From contig OX326961.1 in the NCBI GenBank assembly GCA_946800325.1, forward strand, positions 37,157,043 to 37,221,042: 64,000 bases of DNA. The letters are read 5' to 3'. Positions 1-11,999 of this stretch are shown piece by piece. Origin of the DNA: Luzula sylvatica (Eukaryota > Streptophyta > Magnoliopsida > Poales > Juncaceae). Position numbers and translations under genes: made by a program. Within the stretch, counting starts at the first letter, position 1, and each line of letters begins with the position of its first letter. The notes beneath the pieces are model-generated. The model did no database searches and had not been told where the DNA came from. It saw only the letters and a program-made list of their open reading frames with translations.

Positions 1-472
1 AAGGTACAAAATAAACAAATACTTGACCAGATTTTCCCTCCCAAATGAACCCAAATCCCTAAGCATAAACAAAATTAAATACAAAAGCAATGTTATTATT
101 AATATATGTCTTACAAAGAAAAAGGTTCATAAAGGTACAAATTCACAAAAACCAAATATCTTAAACAAACCCTTGACCAGAGATCCAGAGATAACAGACA
201 AAAATTCATAACAAACTCTTAATTTTGTATATATATATCTCTTCACGTGACATCACTTTTGAGACTTATCTAATAGTAAGTCTACCATTATTAATACATA
301 AATAATTACTAGAGAGATCTTAATTTCAATATAAACATAATATTTTTTATTTTGGAGTGAAAACAAAAAAAATTTGTATTTATATGAGATATACATGAAT
401 TATTTTTTAAAATATATATATGAATTATGTTAAGAACACGTGTGTAAAATAATTATTTTTAATATTTTCTTG

Positions 473-573
473 CAAAAAAAAAATTGGACGGCGGATTCGA
501 ACTCAGGTGATCACAGCCAAACGCAACAGTCATTACCAACTTCGTCACAAGAGCTATGCAACCATTCTCTAAT
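473..573 (-). repeat. tRNA-like SINE remnant
   Basis: On the minus strand this stretch reads like a tRNA-derived SINE. A perfect polymerase III B box (GAGTTCGAATCC, at 493-504) lies downstream of an A-box-like TAGCTC...GTTGG segment, and the unit ends in a run of T on the minus strand at 473-483. No clear target-site duplication was found. It could instead be a degraded tRNA pseudogene; no cloverleaf could be drawn by eye. Confidence 0.45.
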
Positions 574-824
574 TCTTTTGTACTTCAACATTAAAGAGAC
601 AACGTAGAAACACCTCTATTTTTGGAAAAAGAAAAAAAAAACCCGTGAAACACCGGATTATCAACCGCCTGATAGTCATTACGCGAACAATTACTGATTC
701 TTTAATATTAAAATATTAATGTCACGTGTCAACATCTTGCTGAATTCATTAAACTTTAAAGAGAATCAATAACAATAATAGAATTTATGTATGCTTTATT
801 ATGATAAAAGAAGGGACTTGTGAG

Positions 825-1438
825 TAGGGGTGTCAACGGTTCGGATCCGGTTCGGATAGTGGTCATACCAGATCCATATCCATATTTTTTTCGGATACGG
901 AATTACCCGGATCCGGATATGGTTCGGATAATAAACGGATACGGATACGGTTCGGATATTGTCGGATACGGATACGGTTCTCTTTCGGATATTAAAACGG
1001 ATACTATGTTATCATAACATAACTTACTTTTTAGCTATAAATATATATAATTTGTGGCATTAACGATAAATATGATTATATTTAAACGTAATTTTACGAT
1101 TGTGAGTTTAAATCACTCACAAATCATTAATTTGTATATGATTTTTCAACTAATATCAAATATAATACATAAAAATAATATATAATATGCGTATCCGGAT
1201 CCGGTTCCGGATACTCGAATCTGGTTCCGAGTATCCGGATCCAAAAAATACCCGGATCCGGAACACGGATCCGGTCCCCGCACCAAAACCGAATATCGAA
1301 TCCGGTTCCGGATCCTAAAATTAGCAACCAGATTCATATCCGGATCCACTCGGATCCGGATATTTTTTTCGAATCCGGATATTTCTTCGGATACGGTTCG
1401 GGTCGGTTCGGGCAATATCCACACCATTGACATCCCTA
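825..1438. mobile_element. hAT-like non-autonomous element, 614 bp
   Basis: The ends are TAGGGGTGTCAACGG and its near-complement CCATTGACATCCCTA. The element is flanked by a perfect 8-bp target-site duplication CTTGTGAG (817-824 and 1439-1446), which is diagnostic of hAT transposition. The subterminal regions are dense in GGATACGG/CGGATCCG repeats that form inverted copies towards each end; the middle is AT-rich. No transposase is encoded. Short reading frames here are artefacts of the GGATAC repeats. Confidence 0.85.
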
Positions 1439-1446
1439 CTTGTGAG

Positions 1447-2041
1447 TAGGGATGCCAATCGGATACGATTCGGATAGTGGTCATACTAGATCCATATCCA
1501 ACAAAAAATCGAATACGGATTCGAATACGGAACTCCCGTGATCTAGATACGATTCGGATATTAAACCGTTACATATACAATTCAAATATTGTCGGATATA
1601 AATACGGATCTTATTCGGATATTAAAACGGATACTATGATGTAATAATATAATATTATTTTAAAACTCAAATCTTGATTATTTTGTAAGTTTAAAATAAA
1701 TCATATAAGAGGAGTTTTATTAGGTATTACTACGAAACGAAATAAAATATTGTCTATTGAGTGAAATTAAGTTATTGAGTATTAAATATTATTATGAATT
1801 AAAATTGAATTGTTATTCATTGGATATTAATGAATAAGATCATTTTCAAGAAAACGGATAGTCGTTTATAAATTTTATTCGGATTCGAATAGTATCCGGA
1901 TTCATCAAAAATTTAATTCATAGATTCGGATCCGTACCCGTAAAATCGGATACGGTTCTGACACAGATCCACGGATTCGGATATTTTTTTCGGATAATGT
2001 TTGTGTCGGTTCGGACAATATTCGAACCATTGACACCTCTA
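1447..2041. mobile_element. Second hAT-like element of the same family
   Basis: It starts TAGGGATGCCAATCGG directly after the right duplication of the preceding element and ends CCATTGACACCTCTA. The GGATACGG subterminal repeats are more degraded than in the neighbour, and the right flank does not repeat CTTGTGAG, so its own duplication is lost or altered. Two family members thus abut head to tail. Confidence 0.7.
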
Positions 2042-2304
2042 GAGTCGTGAAGATCTTCGTGCCACTCTTGAATCAATAAACCATTTATTGAGCCAAAAGC
2101 TAAACAAGAAACCATTTACTGAGCCAATAAAAAACGACATTAGTGTGTATAATAGGAGAATAACTAATAAGTCGTGGTAAACTTCATCATGTATCACATT
2201 AATTATGTTACTCAATTTTCAATTGTCTCCACATAATTTATACAATTTTTTAAATATAACCATGTTTTTTTTTCATGGTGTACCCTCATTTTTTACCATT
2301 TCCC

Positions 2305-2459
2305 CTATGTTGCACGGATACTCTAAAAATTCAAATTTACCCGTATCGCCGTATTCGTATCGTATAATAAATCATATGTTAAATTGTCGTATCGTCGTAT
2401 CCGATACGCGTCGCCGTATCCGATACGCGTCGCCGTATCGACGTATCCGTGCAACACAG
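2305..2459. mobile_element. 155-bp MITE, hAT-like
   Basis: The termini CTATGTTGCACGGATAC and GTATCCGTGCAACACAG are inverted repeats, flanked by a perfect 8-bp duplication CATTTCCC (2297-2304 and 2460-2467). The centre is made of repeated CGTATCGCCGTATCCG-type units. It looks like an internally deleted relative of the 495-bp element at 63230-63724, which has the same ends. Confidence 0.85.
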
Positions 2460-2620
2460 CATTTCCCACAAGAATCCTTTGCGGCACCTTTTTGTGACAA
2501 AAAACTGCGGTATTTATAATGTCGCACAATTAAACAGAATAATTCTTTGCGGTATATTTTTGTGACAAAAAACTGGGCATTTGTAATGTCGCAAATTATT
2601 GTTGGGTTATAAAGAGAGAA
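2460..2620. repeat. Two diverged tandem copies of a ~75-bp unit
   Basis: The words CTTTGCGG, TTTTTGTGACAAAAAACTG and TAATGTCGCA recur in the same order starting near 2477 and 2548. The unit resembles subterminal repeats of CACTA-type elements, but no terminal inverted repeat was found, so the assignment is open. Confidence 0.5.
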
Positions 2621-2849
2621 ACATAATGAGAACAGAAAAAAAAAATGTTTCTTATTCAATATTTTTCTATCACACCTATCTATATGACACAATGATGCAT
2701 GTATAACCCACATAAATGCTTTACATTAGTTCCAAAAGGAACTCTAATTTTTTTAAACTCTCAATTTATATTCTAAAACTCTCGCATTTTAAACAACACG
2801 AAACTTAAAACCTTACAAAATAAATTTAATATTCAATATTTCCAATAAA

Positions 2850-3570
2850 CTTAATTTTTTGTTACTCCAAGCATCATTCGTAATTTGACAAAAATTCCGT
2901 GCTTGAGACGTCTCGTAAAAATATCCGCAACTTGATCTTGAGTCTTCACGTACTTAACCTTGATTTCGTCCTTCGCAATGCAATCCTGAATAAAATGATA
3001 CATTTAATCACTATGTTTGTTTCGATCTTGAAAAACAGATTTTTAGCCAAAGATTTCTAGCAAGGCCAATAGTCGGCATTGTGTCAACATAAATCTATGT
3101 AGCTTTCTCTTTCTTGACATTTAACTCCTTCAATATTTTTTTTATCCATATAGCATGAAAAAACATGATGCAACAACAAGATACTCGGTTTTTGAAATTT
3201 CACGTAAAGTTTCTAGTCATTGTGTTGCTTGACTTCAATCGAATATGTTCGTAAGACACGAGGTTAATATCAATTAACCTTCTCAAAGTTTCTAGTCATT
3301 GTCATTGATTACTTCAATTATTCGAATATGTTCGTATTATTGTCCGTGAATATCAAATCATCCACGTAAAGTCAAACAATTAACGCATCTCCATTCTTGT
3401 TGTTCTTGAGGTAAAAAGCATGCTCGTGAAGGTATTTTGTAAACTCATTCTTCAAAAAAAAAATGTCGATTCCACTATTTCTCGCTTTTGGTGCTTGTTT
3501 CAAGTCATACAAATCTTTCTCCAACTTCAACACCTTATCTTCATGACGCTTGACCACATATTCTAGAGCA
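2850..3570 (-). pseudogene. Ty1/copia pol remnant (RT and RNase H)
   Basis: Two parts of a copia polyprotein are recognisable on the minus strand. At 3372-3557 there is reverse-transcriptase sequence with the family pattern KVLKLEKDLYDLKQAPKA followed by the HEHAFYLK segment. At about 2853-3010 the RNase H C-terminus is visible (KYVKTQDQVADIFT, then LGVTKN). Intervening sequence is full of stops and lacks the YVDD catalytic stretch, and no LTRs remain nearby. It is an old inactive fragment. Confidence 0.75.
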
Positions 3571-3589
3571 AGGTTGTCAAAATCAAGAT

Positions 3590-4000
3590 TTTACCTTGAA
3601 TCGTTGGAGAAAAGTAAAATTTCCACTTTATTTATGGTATGGGCCGCTGCGTGCACGAAAAAGAAAATTAGAAATTTTATTTTTCCCCAAGATTTTTCCG
3701 ACACACTCTCTATATTCTAATTAACACATTTAATGAACATGATAATTTAAAAAATATATAATTAACAACCAATTAGTATGAATTTAAATTTATTAATTCA
3801 AATGAATGTTCATAGTATGTTGATTAATTATTAATTATATGACAAGTGTTAGTTATCGTGTTAAATAAATATGTTAACTAGTACATATAGATGTGATGGT
3901 AAAATTTGGGGATATCTATCAATTTAAAGAGTTAATTTTTATCGGGGTTTATAAGATCAAGTGGTTTTCATCAAATTATGTGCTCACATTAATCATGCTA
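3590..4000. repeat. Relic of foldback MULE core (AT-rich palindromic module)
   Basis: It contains the recurring module TCTATATTCTAATTAACACA ... GTGATGGTAAAATTTGGGG seen in the centre of the intact 999-bp MULE at 15424-16422. The two halves are inverted relative to each other. Ends and duplications are not preserved. Confidence 0.45.
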
Positions 4001-4007
4001 TTTTATC

Positions 4008-4750
4008 TAAGAGGAATGATTTTGCACTCCACTGAAAACGTCGTCCATGACCGCCCGCCCGCCAGCTACCCCGAGAATGAACTCTTAATGCACTTCGGAA
4101 TTGTCCACTGTCTGGTTGCCCGATCCTGCCTTTATAATATTTTATATCTTTATATATATTATATGGATGAAAGATATGTTGTTATTTATACCGTTATTAT
4201 TATTATTTTTTCTTTTCTTTGTTTTTTTATTTTTTTCTATACTTATACATTAAAGATTTGTTGTTAATTATATCTTTATACTGAACTTTTTTTCTATACT
4301 TGGGATTAAAGATCTGTTGTTATTTATATTTTTTTACTATTATTTATATATATTTTTATACTATGAAAAATATTTGTTATCATTTATACATTTTTTATTG
4401 TAAAAATGTATAAATATGAAGGTGAAATGTATAAAAAAAACTACTTAAATATTTTTACATTTTTACTATATTATGTCGAGCATAAAACTATGTTGTTATT
4501 TCTACATTTTTCATTATAAAAAGTTATAAATATGAAGTTTCAAGGTACAAAAATAACTAATTAAATCTGAAGGCAGGAGATATATTGGACGCTGCCCGAG
4601 TATTAGGCTCCACCCAAAAAAAAAACGACCTATCGTCTAATTTTTTGCCTGCACCTTTTTTTAATCATGTGTTTTCTCACGTGGCGCTACGTGATTAAAA
4701 GGGGCAGTCGAGAGTGCAATAAGGGTGGGTGCATTAGCAATCCTCTTAAT
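4008..4750. repeat. Possible degenerate element with inverted ends
   Basis: TAAGAGGAATG near 4008 and CAATCCTCTTA near 4740 are approximate inverted ends, each next to a short GC-richer segment, with an AT-rich interior. No target-site duplication is visible, so this is a weak call. A short reading frame in it has no recognisable domain. Confidence 0.3.
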
Positions 4751-5664
4751 ATAATTAAACCAACTTATTTAAAAAATCAGGTGTCGTCGGATTTTTAAAA
4801 TCAGTTTATTTTTCGAATTTCATACCGAGATTGGGTCACATGCATATATGCTCCTACTTTTGCAAGTTCTTTGATAAATAATGTTGTGCAAAAAAAAATC
4901 ATAGTAATCCTTTTTGCTGCAAAATTTAAAAAAAAATCTCCTTTCCAAAATATTTCAAAACTAACTTCCAATTTTAAAAATTCGATACCACCGGATTTTA
5001 GAAATCGGATGGATTGATTAACACTAACTTTTCGGTTAAGAAACAAGACGGGTTTTAAAAATCCGTTGGTTTCAAATACTGATTTTCAAAAACCAGATTT
5101 TAAAGATCTATTTTTGTAATCACATTTTAAGTTGGTAAATTTGATATAGTGAACTTGGAACTTTTGTTTAAGTTGGTATATAACGAAATAATGAATATTA
5201 AATGTAATAATTTGAAGTATGTATCAAAATATATAGAGATGAAAATATCATACATATCATATAAATTATAACAAATATCATGAATATCCCAGTAAAATTC
5301 ATGTACATATTAGACTCCTCTATCCAAATGTTGTTATATTTTTGAAGGAACAAAAAAAACTAAAACTGCAAATATGTAAAATGATATTTACATATTTGGA
5401 AACCACTCCTTTTTAAAAAAATTAAATCAATTCATTGAATTTTAAAAATTCGGCCAACCTCGATTTTTAAAATCATGTTTGGATTAGTTTTGAAATATTT
5501 TAAAAAAAATAGTTATTTAGGTATAAATATCACATGAGCCCTACCAACCAAGCAATGAGTCTTATTAATTACCCTCGACATATACACATGATCCAAAATC
5601 CCAACCCTTCGGAAATAATTTTCACACCTTTTTAGTCTTGAAATTTAACTTGTTCACACACACA
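4751..5664. other. Gene-free stretch with MULE-arm-like motifs
   Basis: Phrases such as CGGATTTTTAAAATC and AAAAATCCGTTGG, typical of the arms of the GGAGCATTT MULE family, occur near 4780-5110 and 5440-5480. No end or duplication could be placed. No gene was seen. Confidence 0.35.
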
Positions 5665-7313
5665 TAGTGTGTTGCCACGGGTGCGGGTCGGGTCCCGAGC
5701 CCAAACGGGTGTGGCGGGTGCGGGTCTAGACGGGTGCGGGTCGGCGGGTTTGGCGGGTGTGACGGGTGCGGGTTTGGGCGGGTGGGTTTGGAGGGATGGG
5801 GAAAACCCGTCCTTAGACCCGGCGGGCGAGACGGGTCCCGGGCGGGACGGGCGGGCGGGTCCCGGCGTGAATAGTGATTTTTAAAAAAAAAAAAAAAATT
5901 TGAAAAAAATTGAAAAAAAATTAAAAAAAAATTGAAAAAATTGAAAAAAAATTGAAAAAAATAAGAAAACAAATTTCAATATGAAAAAAAGTTACTCTCC
6001 TCCTTTATTAAATTATATTATATATTAAATCTTAATATGTGATAAATCATCTTAATTAAATGATAAATTATGGGAATAAAATTTTAAAATCTAATTTATC
6101 ATAATTTTTATATTTTTTGCATTATTTAATTGTTCATCATTTTTATATTTTTATATTTTTTAATTGTTCATCATTTTTAAATTGTTCATCATATTTATCG
6201 TAATTAAATGATAAAGTTACTCTCCTCGTATATTTGCATTATTTAATTGTTCATCATTTTTATATTTTTTAGAATAAAAAAATAGATTGGTAAATAAATT
6301 TAAAATCTAATTTATCATAATTTTAATGAGACAGTTTAAATTATTTTTACCGACGGGCCGTCGGTAAAATCTGGTAAAAAAAATTGAAAAAATTGAAAAA
6401 AATAAGAAAACAAATTTCAATATGAAAAAAATAAGAAAACAAATATTAGGGGGAGGACAATTGGGATAAGTAGGTGTAGGATAATTGGGATTTTGTGGAT
6501 AATTGCTTGTATCACCGAAAATAGCATCGCTTAATCGTCGTCCAAATTCTTCGTTGTTTGAATCAAACGTGTTTTGAGGGTTGTTGTTAGATGGAGATGC
6601 CATTTTTCACTACAAAAAATATTATTCCAAAAAAGTTATACAAACAATTTTAGTTAACATTTTTTAATTACAAAATGTAAGCATATAACTATTTCTCTCC
6701 TAATAAATAAAAATCCGAATAAAAAAAATCTATAAAAATCCAAAAATAAAATTATATTAAGAAAAATAAATAATAAGATTGGACCTTCATACCTCAAATT
6801 TTTCCAAGCGATGTCGAATTTTTGAGATTTTTTTAGGATACCTCCAACAACTAAATATAACTAAATAACTAATATAACAATTTTTTTTGGATTTTTTTTA
6901 TATAAACGAATTTAAATAAAATATAAAAAATATTTAGAGCTTTAAAATAAGAATATGAGAGTTTGAGTGTAGAGAATATGAGAGATTGATAGTTGGTTGT
7001 GTGAATTAATGAATTGGAGGTTGGGGGATTTTATAGGGGTAAAAATTGGAGCGTTAAACAGTGTTTTGGAGCGTTAAATAGTGAATAGTGAACAGTGAAC
7101 AGTAACGGGTCGGACGGGTGCACGGGCGGGTCGGGTCGGGTTGCACAGTGACGGGTTTGCCAAACGGGCGGGTTTACACGGGTTTAGTGATAACCATTGG
7201 TTGAAACCCGCCCTTGGACCCGTACCCGTTGACCCGTCGGGTTTCAACCCGTTTGCCAAACGGGCGGGTCGGGCGGGTCAAAATCCCGGGCGGGTCGGGT
7301 CGGGCGGGACCCT
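5665..7313. mobile_element. 1.65-kb element with GC-rich CGGGTCGGG ends
   Basis: Both ends are arrays of CGGGTCGGGCGGG-type repeats (5676-5866 and 7105-7313) in inverted orientation, starting TAGTGTGTTGCC and ending GGGACCCTA. Candidate duplications are CACACACA (5657-5664) and GACACACA (7314-7321), 7 of 8 matching in low-complexity sequence, so hAT membership is probable rather than proven. The interior is AT-rich and contains one possible coding remnant on the minus strand. Confidence 0.6.
6307..6603 (-). CDS. Hypothetical remnant inside the 1.65-kb element
   Basis: This 98-codon frame starts with a hydrophilic stretch rich in Asn, Pro and Tyr (MASPSNNNPQNTFDSNNEEF, later YPTPTYPNCPPP) and then runs into low-complexity Phe/Ile sequence. 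The first ~50 residues look like the disordered N-terminus of a transposon protein, while the rest looks non-coding. I do not recognise a domain. It may be the first exon remnant of the autonomous parent's transposase. Confidence 0.25.
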   Translation of the reverse strand: MASPSNNNPQNTFDSNNEEFGRRLSDAIFGDTSNYPQNPNYPTPTYPNCPPPNICFLIFFILKFVFLFFSIFSIFFTRFYRRPVGKNNLNCLIKIMIN

Positions 7314-7321
7314 AGACACAC

Positions 7322-8512
7322 ACACATAATTACTGAGATTAAATTGAAAGATCACGAGATTCTTTTTCATTTATTTATTCAGGCCATGCTTAGTAATATT
7401 GAGATTTGCTTACTTTTTATCTTGCTAATTAAGGATTTATTAAATTAATATGATATAGTAATAAAAACATAATTAATAGATTGATGTGCTGTCTAATTAC
7501 TTGGATTGATAATCATGACGTAATTAGTTGGGTAATTAATTGAGATTGAAATTTTGCAAAATTAGATGAAATAATAAAAGATCATGTGCAAACTCATAAT
7601 TACTCCTCAAATTGTTCATGTCATATTAATGGCTTACAACTGGATTCCACACATTAATTATTTCATGTCAAATTTTCACCTGATCGGTAAAAAAACATGT
7701 ATACATCCTCAAATAAAAAAAATTAAAAAAAGTAGAAAATGACAACCTCGATAATTTAAATTTGTTTTTGAGTTCGAAAAGCAATATACCCTAATCATAG
7801 TTTTGATGGACGTGACAATACTTTGGCTATTTGACATCATTCCATTTCAATTTCATTATTGGCCCTAGATTTCAAAATTTCCAGACAGTACAATACGGGG
7901 CAGAAAAGCACCACTCCTCTCTTTCCATTTCCGAATTTTGTTTCTTCTCAACCTCACAAAATTTGTGTTTCGTAAAAAGGTATATTTACAAACAAAATAG
8001 TTGACTGTAAAACAGGATAAAGTAACTTTGTTCGAGTGTAATGTGAACTTTTTTTTATTCTTAATGATGATTTGACAACCAAACACAATTAAGAAAGAAA
8101 AATTATACTTGTCCCCCCTAATATTCCTCGATAATCTGTTGATATATTAGCAATGAATAATAAATATATTGAATGTTAAATTGTATTAAATAATAAATCA
8201 TAATATATGTCAATTAAGTAATGAATTATAGTTATTATGTGGTAATTAAATTATTAAAAAATAATTTGGTTTGTTTAATTATTTAATTATATTTAATTTT
8301 AAACATGATAAGTCTTATTTTTTGAACAAATATTTAATTATTTTATCTTCAATTTTTTTTTAAAACAACGTATTTTAATTTGTATTTTGTAGATTTTTGC
8401 GAAATTTTTATTTTTGTTCTTGTTCTTATATTTTTGTTAATCAATATGATAGTTTTATTTTGTAAAAATTTCGAGACTAATTTAGGTGTGAAAAGGAGGA
8501 AATGAGTATGTG
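7322..8512. other. Gene-free AT-rich stretch
   Basis: No gene, RNA or delimited repeat was recognised. Short frames here lack codon structure or known motifs. Confidence 0.5.
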
Positions 8513-8997
8513 TACGGGTGTTCATTCGGTCGGTTCGGTTCAAACCGAATCGAATAAGGCAAAACCAATTTAAACCGAACCAAACTAAATTCAAACCGAA
8601 CCGAACCGTTTTAACTTTCGAACCAATTAAGAACCGAACCGAATAAGAAACATTATAACTTTAAAATAAAAATAAATTTATCGAAAAAATATATTTTATT
8701 TATCAAAAAAATAAATACATATTATAAAATATTATTATATTATTTTATAAAAAAATTATATTATTTTTTTTATATTTTAACATTATTATATTAAAAATTA
8801 CGAAAAATGAGATGTTATGCGGTCGGTTCGGTTTAACCGGTTTTCATCACATCAAAACCGAACCGAACCGAATAAACCGGACAATATCATTTTTTGAACC
8901 GAACTGAACCAAATAAACCGAAAAACCGAACCGATTAAACCGAATTCGACCGGTTCGGTTCGGTATCCGAATAAACCGAACCGTTTGAACACCCCTA
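8513..8997. mobile_element. hAT-like element, 485 bp, GGTTCGGTT type
   Basis: It starts TACGGGTGTTCATTCGG and ends TTTGAACACCCCTA, with a perfect 8-bp duplication AGTATGTG (8505-8512 and 8998-9005). Subterminal regions are arrays of GGTTCGGTT/AACCGAACC in inverted orientation around an AT-rich core. It is a different subfamily from the GGATACGG elements. No coding capacity. Confidence 0.85.
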
Positions 8998-9005
8998 AGT
9001 ATGTG

Positions 9006-9808
9006 TATCCGTTAAACAGTGAAAATAAGTCATGTATATATGTTTAACACATGTTAAACGATGAATTAATTTTGTCAAATACTTATTTTTTTCCAAATTT
9101 ATAAATTTAGATTTTATTAGTTATTTTTGAAACGAATCATATGCATCCGTTTAATACTTGGTAAATGGTCAATTAGTCCAGCTCAATAACTTATATTTTA
9201 CATTAGTAAATTTGAATTTAATTACCAATGAATGATGTTTAATAAGGACAATCAAAATATTAAATACATTAATGATGTGTGAAACAATTGGTATTTAATT
9301 CTCTTTCATTTTATATAGAATAATTCAAATAAAAATATTCATGATTTATCATTATAATTAACGTACATGCTAATTCATCAAGCATCTGGGTAGATAATAA
9401 ATCGACCATTACAATTAACGTACATACCAACACATCAAATCATTACTTATTAAGAAAAAATATAACATTTCCCAAATATCAAAAATAATTTGGTAATTAA
9501 TTTGATTCAGAACAAAATCTTTCGTCATACCAAACTTAACAAAGAACCAAATAAACCAAAAATTAATCATAAATGATCGCCTTTTAAGTTGACATTCTTC
9601 TCAAAGATCTGGAATAAGGATAATTTCATGCCATTTATGCTCTCTAAATAAGAAAAAATAACTATTACCAAGAGAATAAGGGTAAATTAATCTGTGACTA
9701 ATTAAGCAAAGTTAAAGAAAACAGCCCATTTAAGCCAATTAAAACAAGGATTAAATTAAACTCTCAGACATAATCTACCGAATTAGCCCTAAAAACAACA
9801 AAAAAGAA
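9006..9808. other. Gene-free stretch; includes 3' flank of the ZF-HD gene
   Basis: AT-rich sequence with no recognisable gene or bounded repeat. The part nearest 9808 must hold the 3' UTR and polyadenylation region of the adjacent minus-strand gene; no single signal stands out. Confidence 0.5.
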
Positions 9809-10822
9809 TCAAGATGAAGAAGAAGCACCACCACTGCCATTCATGACATGCGAAATTCCACCGGTACCGTCCGTACCGGCCTCCCCTTCGCCGGTACCGA
9901 TTCCAACTCTCAACCCCGAACCGGCCATGCCGAGGGCCACGCCAGGTCCATCACCATCACCATCACGCTCCATTCTCTCGCGGCTCTCTCCTCTCTTCCC
10001 CGTACCTAAAAACACATGCTTGTTGTTATGCATCCAAACTTTGAAGACACCTTTCCCTACTCCTATTTCTCGACACCATTCTTCCACTAAACCTTCGTCT
10101 CTCTTCTGAAGCCTCCATCCTAGCTTCTCAGATAGCTCATGCATCCTTTGCTTCTGCTCTGGACTGAACTTGGTTCTGAACCTCTTTCTCGGCTGTCCCA
10201 TCACCGAACCGGGCGAGAACCCAGAAACCGGTACCGCCCCAGGACTGATGGCAGGGCCCATACTCCGTACCGGACCTGGGAGAGGCACTGGTTGCCCGGT
10301 ACCGGACATACCGTGTAACTGTACACCAGGGGCGCCGGTACTAAGAGCCAGAAGCATTTGCGGTGCAGAGGGGAAGTACGTAGGGGGGGGAGAACTGGTA
10401 CGGTCCGTACGATCAGTCATACCGCCTTCATGGTCATCGTCAACGTCATCATCGCTGTCGTCATCATCAGACATGTGGCGGTCGGTGCCGAGGTCCTCGT
10501 CATCCTGCCGATCTAACTCGTCGGGCAGCGGATCAGGCAGTCTCCGGTGAAAATTCCGGTGACACCCACAAGCTGCGCACTTCAACGAAGTCGGGTCAGA
10601 CGGGTTGGAACCCGGAACCGGCATGAACTCGCCACAGCCATCGAGGGCATGCCCGCCTAAACTAGCAGCATGGTTCTTCAAGCACTCACGATAGAGAGAA
10701 TAAGTAGGCGGATTGGGATTTGGGTTTCTCAATATGTGGTGTTTTTTTAAAGATCCATTGGGGAAAGGGAAGGTTTTGGTTTTTGAGTCAGGGTCTAGAA
10801 GTTTTTGGGTAGTGGTTTCCAT
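9809..10822 (-). CDS. ZHD: Zinc-finger homeodomain transcription factor
   Basis: The gene encodes an intronless 337-residue protein of the plant ZF-HD family, whose members bind DNA as dimers in the nucleus. The ZF-HD dimerisation domain is at residues 43-94: [20 protein letters not shown], then C-x2-C-x-C-H spacing and FHRR. An acidic Asp-rich linker follows (107-131). The conserved [10 protein letters not shown] motif is at 154-163, and a homeodomain at 212-273 has the recognition-helix sequence [11 protein letters not shown], in which M and H replace residues typical of other homeodomains. The glycine-rich tail has no known fold. Length and lack of introns fit the family. The start is the first Met and keeps the full N-terminus. 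The coding region is far more GC-rich than its surroundings. The closest Arabidopsis clade was not settled by eye. Alternative: none plausible. Confidence 0.95.
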   Translation of the reverse strand: METTTQKLLDPDSKTKTFPFPNGSLKKHHILRNPNPNPPTYSLYRECLKNHAASLGGHALDGCGEFMPVPGSNPSDPTSLKCAACGCHRNFHRRLPDPLPDELDRQDDEDLGTDRHMSDDDDSDDDVDDDHEGGMTDRTDRTSSPPPTYFPSAPQMLLALSTGAPGVQLHGMSGTGQPVPLPGPVRSMGPAISPGAVPVSGFSPGSVMGQPRKRFRTKFSPEQKQRMHELSEKLGWRLQKRDEGLVEEWCREIGVGKGVFKVWMHNNKHVFLGTGKRGESRERMERDGDGDGPGVALGMAGSGLRVGIGTGEGEAGTDGTGGISHVMNGSGGASSSS

Positions 10823-11090
10823 GAGACAGACAGAGAGATACAGATACAGATACAGAGAGAGATTAAAGAGCGAGTTAACGAGATGGGGTTTTTATGTTTA
10901 AGGTTAGGGTTTTAGAAGTTAACAGTAATGGAGATTGGGAAAAAAAGAACGGAGAGAGAGAGAGAGAGAGAAGAGAGAGAGAGATTATTAAGTGAGGAGA
11001 GGAGGAATGGAGGAGATAAGAATAAAAAGGAAGGGCAGAAAAAAATAGAGATAAAGATAAGCTGATTTTATGATGGGGGGAATGAATAGT
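10823..11090 (-). promoter_or_regulatory. Leader and promoter-proximal CT-rich tract of the ZF-HD gene
   Basis: Directly upstream of the start, the minus strand carries long CT (GA on plus) runs at about 10836-10862 and 10951-10985. Pyrimidine tracts of this kind are common in plant 5' leaders and core promoters, and GAGA-type sites can recruit BBR/BPC factors. Which bases are transcribed is not visible from sequence. Confidence 0.45.
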
Positions 11091-11529
11091 GATGTAATAA
11101 CTTCCTATTATCTTCTTCCTCTACAATTCACTCAAATTTGCGTTAAGAGGAACAATGCTTGAATTATGTATTTCAGGATGGTAAAAGTGAACGAATTGTA
11201 GAGTAAAATAGTGAGAAATTAGGGTTAGGGATAACAAGTGTCGTGGATTCAAAGCCACGTTTTATTAAGCGGTATGAGATTGGGCTTAAATCCTGAAAAT
11301 AAAATAATTATGTTAATTATTGAAATAATTAGATATTATTAATAATTTAGGGTTTGGGTTTAGGTGACGATGTCTGAAGGTAGGAGGGAGGGGGGGGTAC
11401 AAATTACAAGAAATATATGGCACGGTGGGAAATAAATGAGGGTTAATCAGTGCTCAGCTACTTGGGTAGTTGAAGGTTAATTCTTTTTACTCTTGGTTAT
11501 TTCATGTGCCTTTTTACTGTGGTCATGAA

Positions 11530-11998
11530 TCAATCAGCTGGCAAAATCTGACCCGACCCGACCCGTCTGAATCCGAACCCGAAACCGAATGATCCCAACT
11601 CGAAATCGATCCGAAACCGGATGATCCAAAATTTGAACGATCCGAAACCCGAACTAATTCAAAATCCGAATGATTCGAAATTCACGATCCGAATGATCCA
11701 AAAATTAAACATTATTGTTAAAATTAATATAATATTGTTAAAATATTTTGGAATCAATAAAATAAATCTCATGAAAACTAAATTTTTTGAAAATCGAATG
11801 ATTCGAAATCAAATTTTGCGAAATTCGAATTATCCGAAAATCAAAATAGTCAAGACCCGAATGACCCGATAAACGAAACGATCCGGAACCGAATGACCCG
11901 AAAACCGAAACGAACCGAATCCGAATGATCCGAAAATCGAAACGATCCGAAACCGAAACGACCCGATCCGTTCCGTCCCGTCCGATTGCCACCTCTAG
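11530..11998. mobile_element. Degenerate hAT-like element
   Basis: The left end (GCTGGCAAAATCTGACCCG) and right end (CCGATTGCCACCTCTA) are approximate inverted repeats. Arrays of CCGAAACGATC/CCGAATGATCC fill both subterminal regions. No clean 8-bp duplication remains. The layout matches the better-preserved hAT-like elements in the window. Confidence 0.55.
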
Positions 11999-11999
11999 T

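Noticed and set aside
5622..5972. 116-residue Pro/Arg-rich and Phe-rich frame, minus strand
   Set aside because: Encoded by CGGGTCGGG transposon-end repeats and a poly-A/T-rich stretch, not a gene.
10170..10550. 126-codon plus-strand frame
   Set aside because: Antisense shadow of the GC-rich ZF-HD gene.
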